DNA from: Erythrobacter sp.
GTDB taxonomy: Bacteria; Pseudomonadota; Alphaproteobacteria; Sphingomonadales; Sphingomonadaceae
Reading direction: 5' to 3'
Assembly (NCBI GenBank): GCA_029937545.1
Contig: JAPYPR010000002.1
Coordinates: 62,001 to 126,000, forward strand
Length of the DNA: 64,000 nucleotides
This document shows, in pieces, positions 57,401 to 64,000 of this stretch; positions within the stretch are counted from its first letter, which is position 1; every line of letters starts with the position of its first letter. The translations under genes were made by a program, and so were the position numbers. A model generated the notes under the pieces. The model worked only from the letters and a program-made list of their open reading frames with translations. It was not told the DNA's origin and did not search any database.

Positions 57401-59449
57401 GACCGCATAAGTGCCATCGGCGGACTTCTTCACGCCGTCGAAAGCCAGCGGATCGACGCGCTCGCCATTGGCCGACAGTTCGACCTTCTCGCCGACCTCA
57501 TGGCGGATCGCCACACGCACCGCCGGAGCGCGCGGATTGTGGCCGACTTCGGGGAAGAGAAATTCGGTCGGCCCATCGCCAACAGCGGTCCAATCGATGT
57601 CTGCGCCGGCGGCGGCCGCGTCCTCGAGGGGGGTTTCATCGCCTTCGGGGGAGGGCGGAGCCCAATCCGCAGGCAGTGTCGCATGAAAATCCGCGACCAC
57701 GAGGCTGCCGCCTTGACCACGCACGAAGCGCGAGTTCGTCGCCCCCGCGTTGGCCGTCGAGCGGCTGCAATCGACGAACGTACCGCCGTCGGGAAGGGTC
57801 TGCTCTTGCGCCTGGACCACATGCGTGCCGGGCATCAGCCCCTCGAAGTGATAGCGGCCGTCGCGGTCGGTGATGGCGAAGCTGCCGTCCTCGAGCATGA
57901 CTCGCACACCCGGGATCCCGCGCCGCGCGTCTTTCAACACGCAGTCGCCTTCGGTGATCCGTCCGATCAGCGTCATGCGATCGGCAATGATGTCACGCTC
58001 CACCCGCAGGCTGGCCGTGGCCGTAGTCACGTCTCCGCGACTGTCGACGATGTCGGCTCGGTTCTCGATCACCCCGGGAGGCGCATCTGCACGAATGGTC
58101 ATGGCATAGGTTGCGCGGCGGCTCTCTCCGGCAGGGATGTCACCGAACGCGATCTTGAGTTCGCGGCCATCCGGGCTGATTGCAACCTGATCGTCCTCCT
58201 CTTCGCCATCGATACGAATACTGTCACGGCGGAGGCGCAACCAGGGGGAGGGCCTATCGGTGACGATGACATCGCGTTTTGTGCCGATCGTATCCGGATT
58301 GGAGACCGTGACCACATAAAACACGACGTCGCCGGGCGCGGCGATCTGGCGCGACGCGGTCTTGGTGATGTCGAGCGTGACCAGCGGACGATCAAGCGGG
58401 ATATCGAACTCTACTGGCCCCCCGTCGGCCAGGGTGAAAGCGTTCGAATAGGAACCGTCAGTGATGATGTAGCTCTCGCCATCGGGACGGTTGAACGGCG
58501 CAAGTTCTGCCGGTGTCGCTTCCGAAGGCGCCGTGTATGGCGCAGGAGGCTGGATCAGCAGACGATAGGTTCCAGCCGAAAGCACCGGGAAGCGGTACTC
58601 ACCCGGCGCCAGCGGGAAGGTGCTGCCATCGGCGAGCGGAATGGCGCTGCCGCTGACTACGGTGGAGGGCCACGCGGTTACACCGTCGTCTGCAAAAACG
58701 GTCGCAGGCTGGCCGGTCGCGGCGTCGATGATCGTGACACGCGCCCCATTCACCAGGTTTCCGTCTTGGCTGTCGAAAACATAACCAAACGGGTTCGAAA
58801 TTGCAGCGACGATGGTGGAAACGATCGGATTGCCGGTCGGACCGGGGTACGAAATCGTAATGTCGTCGCCGGAGCGCAGCGAGAGGACGCAGTCGCCCTG
58901 CCCCGGCGCCGGCGGGATCGAAGTCGTGGGAACTGCACCGACAAATTCACCCGTATTCTCGCCGGTTTCAAAGATTGTCAGCCGCTCTTCGTCGCCGGAT
59001 TGGGTGGAGATCACAACTTCGATGGAATCGATGGCGGAGGGGTCGCGATTGGCTCTCCTGGTGTTGATGCTAAAAAACAGCGTCTGACCGATGCGAATTT
59101 CATTAGTAGCATCGAGCGCGATCGGTGCGGTGTTGGCCGCTCCGCCGGTCATGAACGACATGTCGATCGGCGTTCCACCACACAGCGACGGAGATAACGG
59201 GTACTGCACGCCGCCGGTTGGCGAAGGCACGAATGTGCCGATTGTCACCGGGGTATCGTCGATTTCCAGGGTAACTTCGTTGGAGGTTGTCGCGCCCGGA
59301 AGGTCGCCGCTGCGCCAGCTGGCTTCGGCGATATTCGTAATGACACGAACACCGTCCGCGGTTTGAGCATAGGCCGGAACCAGCACGAAAAGCAGCAGCA
59401 ATCCGAGGAATGCCACTGCCTTTCGCGAGAGGTTCAGGTCGACGACCAC
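54404..59449 (-). CDS. large DUF11/SdrD-B protein with predicted outer-membrane beta-barrel
   Basis: The 1681-residue product starts at GTG with a signal peptide (AVAFLGLLLLFVLVPAYAQ). Residues about 20-330 are beta-rich. A DUF11 domain (LDITKTASRQIAAPGDVVFY) spans about 355-480. An SdrD-B/CarboxypepD-reg-like domain follows (GIPGVRVMLEDGSFAITDRD with GRYHFEGLMPGTHVVQA), then Ig-like strands (VRSGVSGSVAINAPYE). From about residue 830 to the end the sequence alternates as amphipathic strands (YYTVYGDGSTRRFD, SFYAIYGDFRTGFDQTD), as in large outer-membrane barrels, ending VYASFRLKFDADSFSFLGLGR. It probably anchors or exports the small DUF11 partners. No TonB box or POTRA domain was seen. Confidence 0.82.
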   Translation of the reverse strand: MVVDLNLSRKAVAFLGLLLLFVLVPAYAQTADGVRVITNIAEASWRSGDLPGATTSNEVTLEIDDTPVTIGTFVPSPTGGVQYPLSPSLCGGTPIDMSFMTGGAANTAPIALDATNEIRIGQTLFFSINTRRANRDPSAIDSIEVVISTQSGDEERLTIFETGENTGEFVGAVPTTSIPPAPGQGDCVLSLRSGDDITISYPGPTGNPIVSTIVAAISNPFGYVFDSQDGNLVNGARVTIIDAATGQPATVFADDGVTAWPSTVVSGSAIPLADGSTFPLAPGEYRFPVLSAGTYRLLIQPPAPYTAPSEATPAELAPFNRPDGESYIITDGSYSNAFTLADGGPVEFDIPLDRPLVTLDITKTASRQIAAPGDVVFYVVTVSNPDTIGTKRDVIVTDRPSPWLRLRRDSIRIDGEEEDDQVAISPDGRELKIAFGDIPAGESRRATYAMTIRADAPPGVIENRADIVDSRGDVTTATASLRVERDIIADRMTLIGRITEGDCVLKDARRGIPGVRVMLEDGSFAITDRDGRYHFEGLMPGTHVVQAQEQTLPDGGTFVDCSRSTANAGATNSRFVRGQGGSLVVADFHATLPADWAPPSPEGDETPLEDAAAAGADIDWTAVGDGPTEFLFPEVGHNPRAPAVRVAIRHEVGEKVELSANGERVDPLAFDGVKKSADGTYAVSVWRGVALESEVTSLTARVLSANGEEIAALERSVNFAAAPAKAELIDARSRLVADGENKPVLAVRITDRKGRPVRSGVSGSVAINAPYESAQAIEAMQLRQLTGLGGASPTWTVEGDDGVALIELAPTMVSGPLHLQFSFTDRQITRTQEIEGWMVPGDQPWTVVGLAEGSAGARTVADNMQRTGRFDSDLGDEARVALYAKGRVLGKFLVTAAYDSAKQREEQRLEGTIDPNAYYTVYGDGSTRRFDAASRGKLYVRVETESFYAIYGDFRTGFDQTDLARYDRAATGVKAEGRFGKLHVQGFAAETETRFRRDEIQGNGLSGPYRLSSRAIVINSERVAIETRDRFRSEIIVERRELERFVDYDIDILSGTITFTQPVLSRDFDLNPQFIVIDYEIDQLTSSGELNAGVRTDVTLADGNLRIGASAVTDKGDGPRTEIVAADVRARIGSATEVRAEIGASRSEGETKAAWQVEAEHHTGKLDVLAYARSIEEGYGVEQQNAVERGRTKVGVDARYSVTEELIVTGSAWRDDSLTDAARRNAVQVQATWRSQATDLRLGIAHFSDRFQDGTTGSSTVLEAGASQRLLDNRLELNASTSIALENTDSIDLPTRHRFGARYALTNAIRLIGSYEIAEGEAIDARTVQGGIELAPWAGARVTGTLGQQTISEYGPRSFAAFGLAQSLPVTSNLTVDFTVDGNRQIGGVDPGKAINPLHPVASGGHLGQDGQLFEDFVAITAGGTWRKDRWAANFRGEYRDGEQADRKGLTFGAIRQLGEGSVVGSGFTWTNAEDDFGAMSEIMDGAIAIAHRPDESPFAFLAKIEYRSDEVRGAVAGETGPAGRTALTVDGEAKSRRLIGSLSTNWSPRGYDQDDGGLFQRTEIGVFVGTRYNFDSFEGYDASGWTLLGGLDARIGIGERFEVGGRATVRSGLTDGYTSFAFGPEIGFVPADDMLLSVGYNVSGFRDEDFSAARNTDEGVYASFRLKFDADSFSFLGLGR

Positions 59450-59462
59450 GATCCAGGAGCCG

Positions 59463-60530
59463 TCAGTCTATGATGGCCTGGAAGATCAACGTGCGGGTTT
59501 CGCCCGCAGCGATGTTATCGAGCGTACCGGACACACGAGGATCCGCGTAGGACCCGGTTCCGGTTGCGCCGCCAACATCACAATCGGTGCTGTTGGTGCT
59601 GACCGGGAAGTTGGCATCAGTATAGGAGAGGTCTGCCGGCACGTCGTCGGTCACGGTGACGCCGGTTGCCGTGGCACTCCCCGCCGAGTTCGTTACGGCG
59701 ATACAATACTGGATCGTCGCTCCCGGAATGGCCTTGGGGTTGCTGGTGCCGCTGACAGGATCTTCGACGACGAAACTCGTCTTGGTGACTGTCAGATCGG
59801 CCGCCGAAACGACATAGTCGTCAGCTGCCGAGAAAGAGCCATCGTACTGGGCGTCCGTTTCGCCAGCGCCGTCGGCGAGCACGGTATCGACCACAGCCGC
59901 ATCGTTAGTGGCGGAGGTGGTCAGGAGCGCACCCTGGCTTCCCGGAGTATTGCCGGCATAGGCCGTCGCCGTCAGGATAACCGTGGCGACATCGCCGCTT
60001 GCGAGCGGTGTGGTACCCGGGGGACGGGTGGCCGGAATATTGGCGACCACGAATACCGTCCGGGTTTCGTCTGCCGCTAATTCGTCGATGTATGTGACCG
60101 GTGTCTCGTCGTTCCAATCGCCATCATTGTCGGTGTCGATATAGAACGTTTCGCCGGTCGTATTGAAATTGTCCGTCCCGTCGATTGCGCCCGCGCCGCC
60201 ATCCTGCTGAGCAACGCTGAGCTCGAAGTCGGCGACATCGTTCGACAGGTTGGTAACCTGGAAAGTCGTCACCTGCTGGGTCGCACCCGGTGCGACGATG
60301 GTTTGCGTTCCACCAACCTCTACAACGGTCAGATCGACCTTGCGGTCGACGAGAAATTCATCGGTGTCTTCCTGGTCATCCTGCGCGACACCGCCAACCG
60401 AGTAAGACACCGTCACGGTGTTCTGGATGGATGTGCCGGCATCAGTCCCCGCGGCCAAGGCCGGGGAGGCGCCGAGAGCGACAAGTGGTATTGCACTTAC
60501 CGCACCCAGCAATTTGCTGGTACGTTTCAT
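59463..60530 (-). CDS. exported DUF11-domain protein
   Basis: The 355-residue protein has a signal peptide ending GASPALA. The first domain begins TSIQNTVTVSYSVGGVAQDD and contains a calcium-loop-like YIDTDNDGDWNDETPVTYID. A TVFVVANIPATRPPG strand follows, and a C-terminal DUF11 domain (YCIAVTNSAGSATATGVTVT) ends in TLIFQAIID. It is the third gene of the operon, 13 bases before the barrel gene. Similar paralogues flank it. It is probably periplasmic or surface-exposed. Confidence 0.85.
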   Translation of the reverse strand: MKRTSKLLGAVSAIPLVALGASPALAAGTDAGTSIQNTVTVSYSVGGVAQDDQEDTDEFLVDRKVDLTVVEVGGTQTIVAPGATQQVTTFQVTNLSNDVADFELSVAQQDGGAGAIDGTDNFNTTGETFYIDTDNDGDWNDETPVTYIDELAADETRTVFVVANIPATRPPGTTPLASGDVATVILTATAYAGNTPGSQGALLTTSATNDAAVVDTVLADGAGETDAQYDGSFSAADDYVVSAADLTVTKTSFVVEDPVSGTSNPKAIPGATIQYCIAVTNSAGSATATGVTVTDDVPADLSYTDANFPVSTNSTDCDVGGATGTGSYADPRVSGTLDNIAAGETRTLIFQAIID

Positions 60531-60601
60531 GGTCTCGAACCCTCTGTTTTAATGGTCGCGCCTGTCAGCGCCCGCGACCTGCGGCGCGTTTCCTCCGCCG
60601 G

Positions 60602-61072
60602 TTAGCGGACGATCCCGTAATAGCTGAGTTCACCGCTTTCGCCCGGCGCGACCTGTGCCAGGACCCAGCGGATGTGCGTCACGTCGGAGAGCTCCGCAGG
60701 TCGCCGGCCAGCGTCGGAATCCGGAACGGCGAGGCGATCGAGAGTGGCAAAGGTTCCCCCCCCGTCGACCGACACTTCGAAACTGTCGTCCAGTTCGGCG
60801 AGCCGCACTGCCGAAGGCAGCGGATTGGTCACGACGAAGTTCTCTGCCGCCGCGCTTCCGCCGTTCGCATAGCTGGTGGTGAAAAGAAGGCGGTCGCCCG
60901 GAACCACGCCCTCGGGGGCGGCAAGGGTCGTGCGTGATTGCCCGTTTTCGACCGTCGTGCGCTCAACTTTGACATCGCTCGACAGAGCCACATCGTTCTG
61001 CGCGGTCGCGGGGGCGGAAAAGCCGAGCGTCATGCAGGCCAGACCGAAGCTAAGTGCGAGTTTCTTGTTCAT
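60602..61072 (-). CDS. small exported DUF11-like protein
   Basis: The 156-residue protein consists of a signal peptide (MNKKLALSFGLACMTLGFSA) and one DUF11-like domain (PGDRLLFTTSYANGGSAAAE with NFVVTNPLPSAVRLAELDDS), ending ELSYYGIVR. It lacks the extra N-terminal domain of its neighbours. It sits 21 bases after the first operon gene and 71 bases before the third. Its small size and single domain suggest a subunit or adaptor, but that is inference. Confidence 0.82.
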   Translation of the reverse strand: MNKKLALSFGLACMTLGFSAPATAQNDVALSSDVKVERTTVENGQSRTTLAAPEGVVPGDRLLFTTSYANGGSAAAENFVVTNPLPSAVRLAELDDSFEVSVDGGGTFATLDRLAVPDSDAGRRPAELSDVTHIRWVLAQVAPGESGELSYYGIVR

Positions 61073-61093
61073 GTTGATTTCCTTGCGGTCGAA

Positions 61094-62071
61094 TTAGTCG
61101 ACGACGACGTCGAAGGTGACGGTGTAGTCGTTGCCGGAGGTCACGGTCCCGACATCGACGCTGACCCCCGTTGCACTGGCTTCGCCCGCATCCGCGTCGG
61201 CGGCGTCGGTCAGTGCCGCACCGTCGAGCGTCAGTGTGCCGGCTTCGTAAGACGTGAAGGTCGGGAAATCGTCGGTGATTACGAAGTTGTCGAACGACCC
61301 GGTGCCCGTGACTTCCGCCACGATGGTGAAGGTCACGATTGCGCCTGGAACCGCTTCGGTACCGCCGAAGGGATCGGCGACGGTGGCCGATTTCACGAGC
61401 GAGACCTGCGCGACGCGAGCGATCAGCGAGCCGTCTGCATCTGCATCAGCATTGGTTAAACCGACTACGGCATCGCTGCCACCTTCGCCTTGGCCTGCAA
61501 ACGTCGTACCCGGGGTACCGGTGCCGGTGACTGCTTCTGCAAGCAGATTTACATCGCTCGTCTGCCCATCGGTCACGCCACCGGGGGACGATACAAGGAC
61601 GAAGACGGTTAGCGCTTCGTCGGCATCGAGCACGGGCGAAGCCTCGCCTGCGCCCAGCACGACATCGACACCTTCGTCGTAGACGCCATTTCCGTTCGTA
61701 TCGTAAGCTATGCCGTCGATAGTAACATCGAAGTCATTTCCGGTTCGACCGGGATCGGCAGTGAGATTGAATGCTTCCGGTCCATTGCCGGTATTGGTAA
61801 CTTCATAGGTGAGGACTGCGGAAGCATTGCCGATGGGCACGGCGCTGCCATCTTGCCACGTCGTAGTGACGTTCAGCAGTTCGTCCACCTGGACTTCGAC
61901 CGGGTTCGAGACGACGGTGCGCGGCGTCACCCCGCCATCGTCATAAGTCGCAGTCGCGATGTTTTCGATGATCGAGCCTGCAGGCACGCCATCGGCAAGT
62001 GCGGGCGAGGCAGCAAGGAGGGTGGCAAGGGCCAGCGTGCTGGCGGCGAGCTGATGGTGATGGTTCTTCAT
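61094..62071 (-). CDS. exported DUF11-domain protein, first gene of the operon
   Basis: From ATG 62071 (MKNHHHQLAASTLALATLLA) the product has 325 residues with a standard signal peptide ending SPALA; a Met five codons earlier is an alternative. The N-terminal domain (IIENIATATYDDGGVTPRTV) contains an EF-hand-like DTNGNGVYDEGVD loop. The C-terminal DUF11 domain (VSLVKSATVADPFGGTEAVP onwards) ends YTVTFDVVVD. The layout parallels the 355-residue protein, so the two are paralogues. It leads the operon; its promoter must lie in the AT-richer 62.09-62.36 kb gap. Confidence 0.84.
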   Translation of the reverse strand: MKNHHHQLAASTLALATLLAASPALADGVPAGSIIENIATATYDDGGVTPRTVVSNPVEVQVDELLNVTTTWQDGSAVPIGNASAVLTYEVTNTGNGPEAFNLTADPGRTGNDFDVTIDGIAYDTNGNGVYDEGVDVVLGAGEASPVLDADEALTVFVLVSSPGGVTDGQTSDVNLLAEAVTGTGTPGTTFAGQGEGGSDAVVGLTNADADADGSLIARVAQVSLVKSATVADPFGGTEAVPGAIVTFTIVAEVTGTGSFDNFVITDDFPTFTSYEAGTLTLDGAALTDAADADAGEASATGVSVDVGTVTSGNDYTVTFDVVVD

Positions 62072-62086
62072 GCAGCCGTAGTGCAT

Positions 62087-62360
62087 GAAAAGGGTAAACG
62101 AACCGTTAGAAAGTACGCGTTTTCACCTAGGGTGCCGGTAAAGGGGGTCTAATATTTTGCTGCCAGCGCATGGCAGAGCGCGTTGCGCACCTGCTCAACC
62201 CATTTTCGAGATCGAATGCAGACAGTCGGCTCTCCACTCAAACCCAGACATTCGCACATCTTCTGGGCCCAGCCCAAAGAGCACTCCGAAACCGAGAAAC
62301 ATTCCCTGCCCGATGTGGTAAACAAGGTGGGAGCGAATTGTTGTAGAGCCTGCGTCGGCG
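62087..62360. other. non-coding gap between the operon and tRNA-Asn
   Basis: No convincing ORF is present in either strand. The sequence near 62087-62160 is AT-richer than the genes and should contain the operon promoter, but I see no clear -35/-10 pair. The remainder shows only short palindromic bits. Confidence 0.6.
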
Positions 62361-62390
62361 ATTCATTTCAACGCCTTAGCGGAAATGAAT
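62361..62390 (-). terminator. hairpin directly after tRNA-Asn
   Basis: ATTCATTTC and GAAATGAAT form a perfect nine-base-pair stem with a 12-base loop, beginning at the last base of the tRNA CCA on the minus strand. It lacks a U tract, so it may be a processing or weak termination signal. Confidence 0.45.
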
Positions 62391-62464
62391 GGCTCCCCGA
62401 GTTGGATTCGAACCAACGACCAAGTGATTAACAGTCACCTACTCTACCGCTGAGCTATCGGGGA
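62390..62464 (-). tRNA. tRNA-Asn(GTT)
   Basis: On the minus strand the cloverleaf is complete: acceptor TCCCCGA/TCGGGGA, D-arm GCTCAGCGGTAGAGT, anticodon loop CTGTTAA with anticodon GTT, T-arm GTTGG-TTCGAAT-CCAAC, discriminator G and an encoded CCA. Its 3' end faces the accessory region, and a partial copy lies at 52004. Confidence 0.97.
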
Positions 62465-62574
62465 GCAGCCCCCAAGCGGTATTGGGCGGGGGCAGGCCGC
62501 GCGTATATGGGGGCGATTCCGGTTTTGCAAGCGGGCAATTGGCAAAAATTCGCAGCTCTTCCGGGCCGTGGCGC

Positions 62575-63354
62575 TCAGACTACGAATTGCTCGGCTACGA
62601 TGCGTTCGTCGAGGGCGTGGCCGGGATCGAACAGGAGCGTCAATTCGCTGTCCTGAGCGATCTCCAGGCTGACTTCGGCGACGTCGCGCAGCTCCTTTTG
62701 ATCGGCCACCGCACTGACCGGGCGCTTGTTGGGCTCGTTCACACGGAAGGTTACTCGGCTACGATCCGGGAGAATCGCGCCCTTCCAGCGCCTCGGTCGA
62801 AATGCCGAAATCGGGGTAAGGGCTAACAGCCGCGAATCCAGCGGCAGGATCGGGCCGTCGGCGGAAAGATTGTAGGCGGTCGAGCCTGCGGGGGTCGCCA
62901 GAAGCACACCGTCGCAGACCAGTTCCTTGATCCGTGCCTTACCATCCACGCTGACCTCGATCTTCGCGGTCTGGCGCGTTTCGCGCAGCAGGGAGACCTC
63001 GTTGATGGCGCAGAAGCGATGCTGGGTGCCGTCCTGCGTAGTAGCCTGCATCGACAGGGGAGAGATCGTGACGGGTTTTGCCCGACCGATACGAGCCAGC
63101 AATGTGTCGGGATTGCGGTTGCGGTTCATCAGGAAGCCGACCGTCCCGACATTGAGGCCATAGACCGGGATTACACGGTCGCTATCCAGCATGGCATGCA
63201 AGGTTTGCAGCATGAAGCCATCGCCCCCCAGCACGACGGCAGCATCGGCCTCATCGATCGGCACCCAATCTGCAATACCGCGAAAACCGACGGCAGCCTC
63301 CTGCGCGCGCTCCGTATCCGACACCAGCAAAGCCAGACGGCGATATTCGGTCAT
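62575..63354 (-). CDS. nadK: NAD kinase
   Basis: The 259-residue enzyme carries the family GGDG motif in AAVVLGGDGFMLQTLH, followed by YGLNVGTVGFLMNR, the NE motif in FCAINEVSLLRE, and the glycine-rich VCDGVLLATPAGSTAYNLSA. It phosphorylates NAD+ to NADP+ in the cytosol. Together with the partial nadE at the left edge, NAD metabolism brackets the window, though the two are far apart. It is divergent from the GGDEF-like gene, 130 bases away. Confidence 0.95.
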   Translation of the reverse strand: MTEYRRLALLVSDTERAQEAAVGFRGIADWVPIDEADAAVVLGGDGFMLQTLHAMLDSDRVIPVYGLNVGTVGFLMNRNRNPDTLLARIGRAKPVTISPLSMQATTQDGTQHRFCAINEVSLLRETRQTAKIEVSVDGKARIKELVCDGVLLATPAGSTAYNLSADGPILPLDSRLLALTPISAFRPRRWKGAILPDRSRVTFRVNEPNKRPVSAVADQKELRDVAEVSLEIAQDSELTLLFDPGHALDERIVAEQFVV

Positions 63355-63484
63355 GGTGCGGCGCGTGCTCCGATCCGCAGGCAGGTCGCCCGGTGTGGCG
63401 CGCTACCTATGGCCGCACGTCCCATTTGGCAACAGAGCCAAATGACTGGATTAAATTGCCGACAAAGGGGATAGGAACGTTCCC

Positions 63485-64000
63485 ATGGCAACGGTGCCCC
63501 AAGACAACACAAGAGAGTCGCGCGATAGCCTGACCGGCCTGGCCGATCTGGAGGAAGCACGCGCGACCATTGCGCGGTGGCAGCGCGAGTGGCCGCGGGA
63601 CACGATCCCGTGCCCGATCCATGCGATGATGATCACGCTCGGCCGGATCGATACGGTCAATGTCGCTTTCGGCGAAAGCGCGGGCGATGGCGCGCTGGTC
63701 GAGGTGGCGCAGCGGATCAAGCACTTCGCCGCCGACGAGCTCGACAGCATGGCCTGGCTGGCTGCGCGGATCAGCGGGGGGAGCTTCCTTCTCCTGTCGC
63801 GTCAGCAATGCAGCCGCGAACGTTGGGAATGGCTCGCCGAAGCGTTGGCCGATGCGATCGCCATGCCGATCGCCAGCCCGGGGGACGATGTCGGCAGCCT
63901 GCGCCTGTGGCCGCGCGTGGTCTTGCTCCGTGCAACGGAAGACGACTCTCCTGAGCGAATATTCGATCGCCTGTCGGAAATGGCGAACCGTATGCGGCAG
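63485..64000 (+). CDS. GGDEF-like (degenerate) signalling protein, N-terminal part
   Basis: The frame is open from ATG 63485 to the window edge (172 codons). It begins MATVPQDNTRESRDSLTGLA; DSLTGLADLEEAR matches the (D)xLTGLxNR start of GGDEF domains. The catalytic GGDEF is replaced by ARISGGSFLLLSRQ, so cyclase activity is unlikely, and the protein may be a c-di-GMP effector or have a downstream EAL domain outside the window. The ORF track gives only a shadow here. Confidence 0.65.
   Translation, partial: MATVPQDNTRESRDSLTGLADLEEARATIARWQREWPRDTIPCPIHAMMITLGRIDTVNVAFGESAGDGALVEVAQRIKHFAADELDSMAWLAARISGGSFLLLSRQQCSRERWEWLAEALADAIAMPIASPGDDVGSLRLWPRVVLLRATEDDSPERIFDRLSEMANRMRQ

Larger units (their letters stand above)
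52004..62464. mobile_element. candidate genomic island at tRNA-Asn
   Basis: The region runs from a partial copy of the tRNA-Asn 3' end to the intact tRNA-Asn gene, whose 3' end faces into the region. Inside the left border lie a decayed tyrosine integrase and an internally deleted insertion sequence. The rest is a five-gene operon for exported proteins. This is the standard architecture of an integrative element that used a tRNA 3' end and has since lost mobility. The repeat is short and the integrase is dead, so the borders are provisional. Confidence 0.55.

Overview
The window reads as a chromosomal segment of an alphaproteobacterium of the order Sphingomonadales, most likely an Erythrobacteraceae member. 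This is inferred from the GC-rich coding sequence, the gene neighbourhoods (ahcY-divL-tsaE-amgK-murU-addB-addA-trxA; xerD-accA; Flp pilins) and the character of the proteins. Almost all of it is housekeeping DNA with tightly packed, overlapping genes. No CRISPR array, rRNA operon or intact transposon is visible.

Layout. 0-5 kb: the 3' end of NAD synthase, a pirin/azoreductase pair divergent from a LysR regulator, a small gene broken by an in-frame amber codon, ilvE, and a compact non-coding or micro-ORF locus with an unusually complete Shine-Dalgarno sequence; then a lipoprotein and tlyA. 6-17 kb: a propionate catabolism cluster, pccB - S9 peptidase - mce - mcm - small membrane protein - bioB - DUF3445 protein - LprI-like protein - pccA. 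It combines both propionyl-CoA carboxylase subunits, the epimerase, the mutase and the synthase for the carboxylase's biotin cofactor. 17-26 kb: a decayed cyclase gene, aroKB, a periplasmic protein, xerD, accA, an M48-LysM metalloprotease, two Flp pilins and mutT. 26-32 kb: tRNA-Arg with a duplicated 3' end, a zincin, a hemerythrin, a phospholipase D, folE, a peroxiredoxin and ahcY. 32-43.7 kb: a run of overlapping genes in which DivL (a histidine kinase homologue with Tyr in place of the phospho-accepting His) is followed by tsaE, amgK-murU (cell-wall sugar recycling), addB-addA and trxA. 43.7-52 kb: an inositol-monophosphatase-family enzyme, argJ, a membrane spermidine-synthase-like protein, secA and a TauE/SafE permease.

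52.0-62.5 kb is the accessory part. An intact tRNA-Asn at the right end reads leftward. A 15-base exact copy of its 3' end, in the same orientation, lies 10.4 kb away at the left end, next to a decayed tyrosine integrase and an internally deleted IS5-like element. This is the usual layout of a genomic island inserted at a tRNA gene. The cargo is one leftward operon of five exported proteins: three DUF11-type proteins, a 1681-residue protein with DUF11 and SdrD-B-like domains plus a long predicted outer-membrane beta-barrel, and a P-domain/DUF11 protein. This is the best candidate for an undescribed system, possibly a surface-display or surface-polymer apparatus, but that function is inference. 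The window closes with nadK and the start of a GGDEF-like protein.
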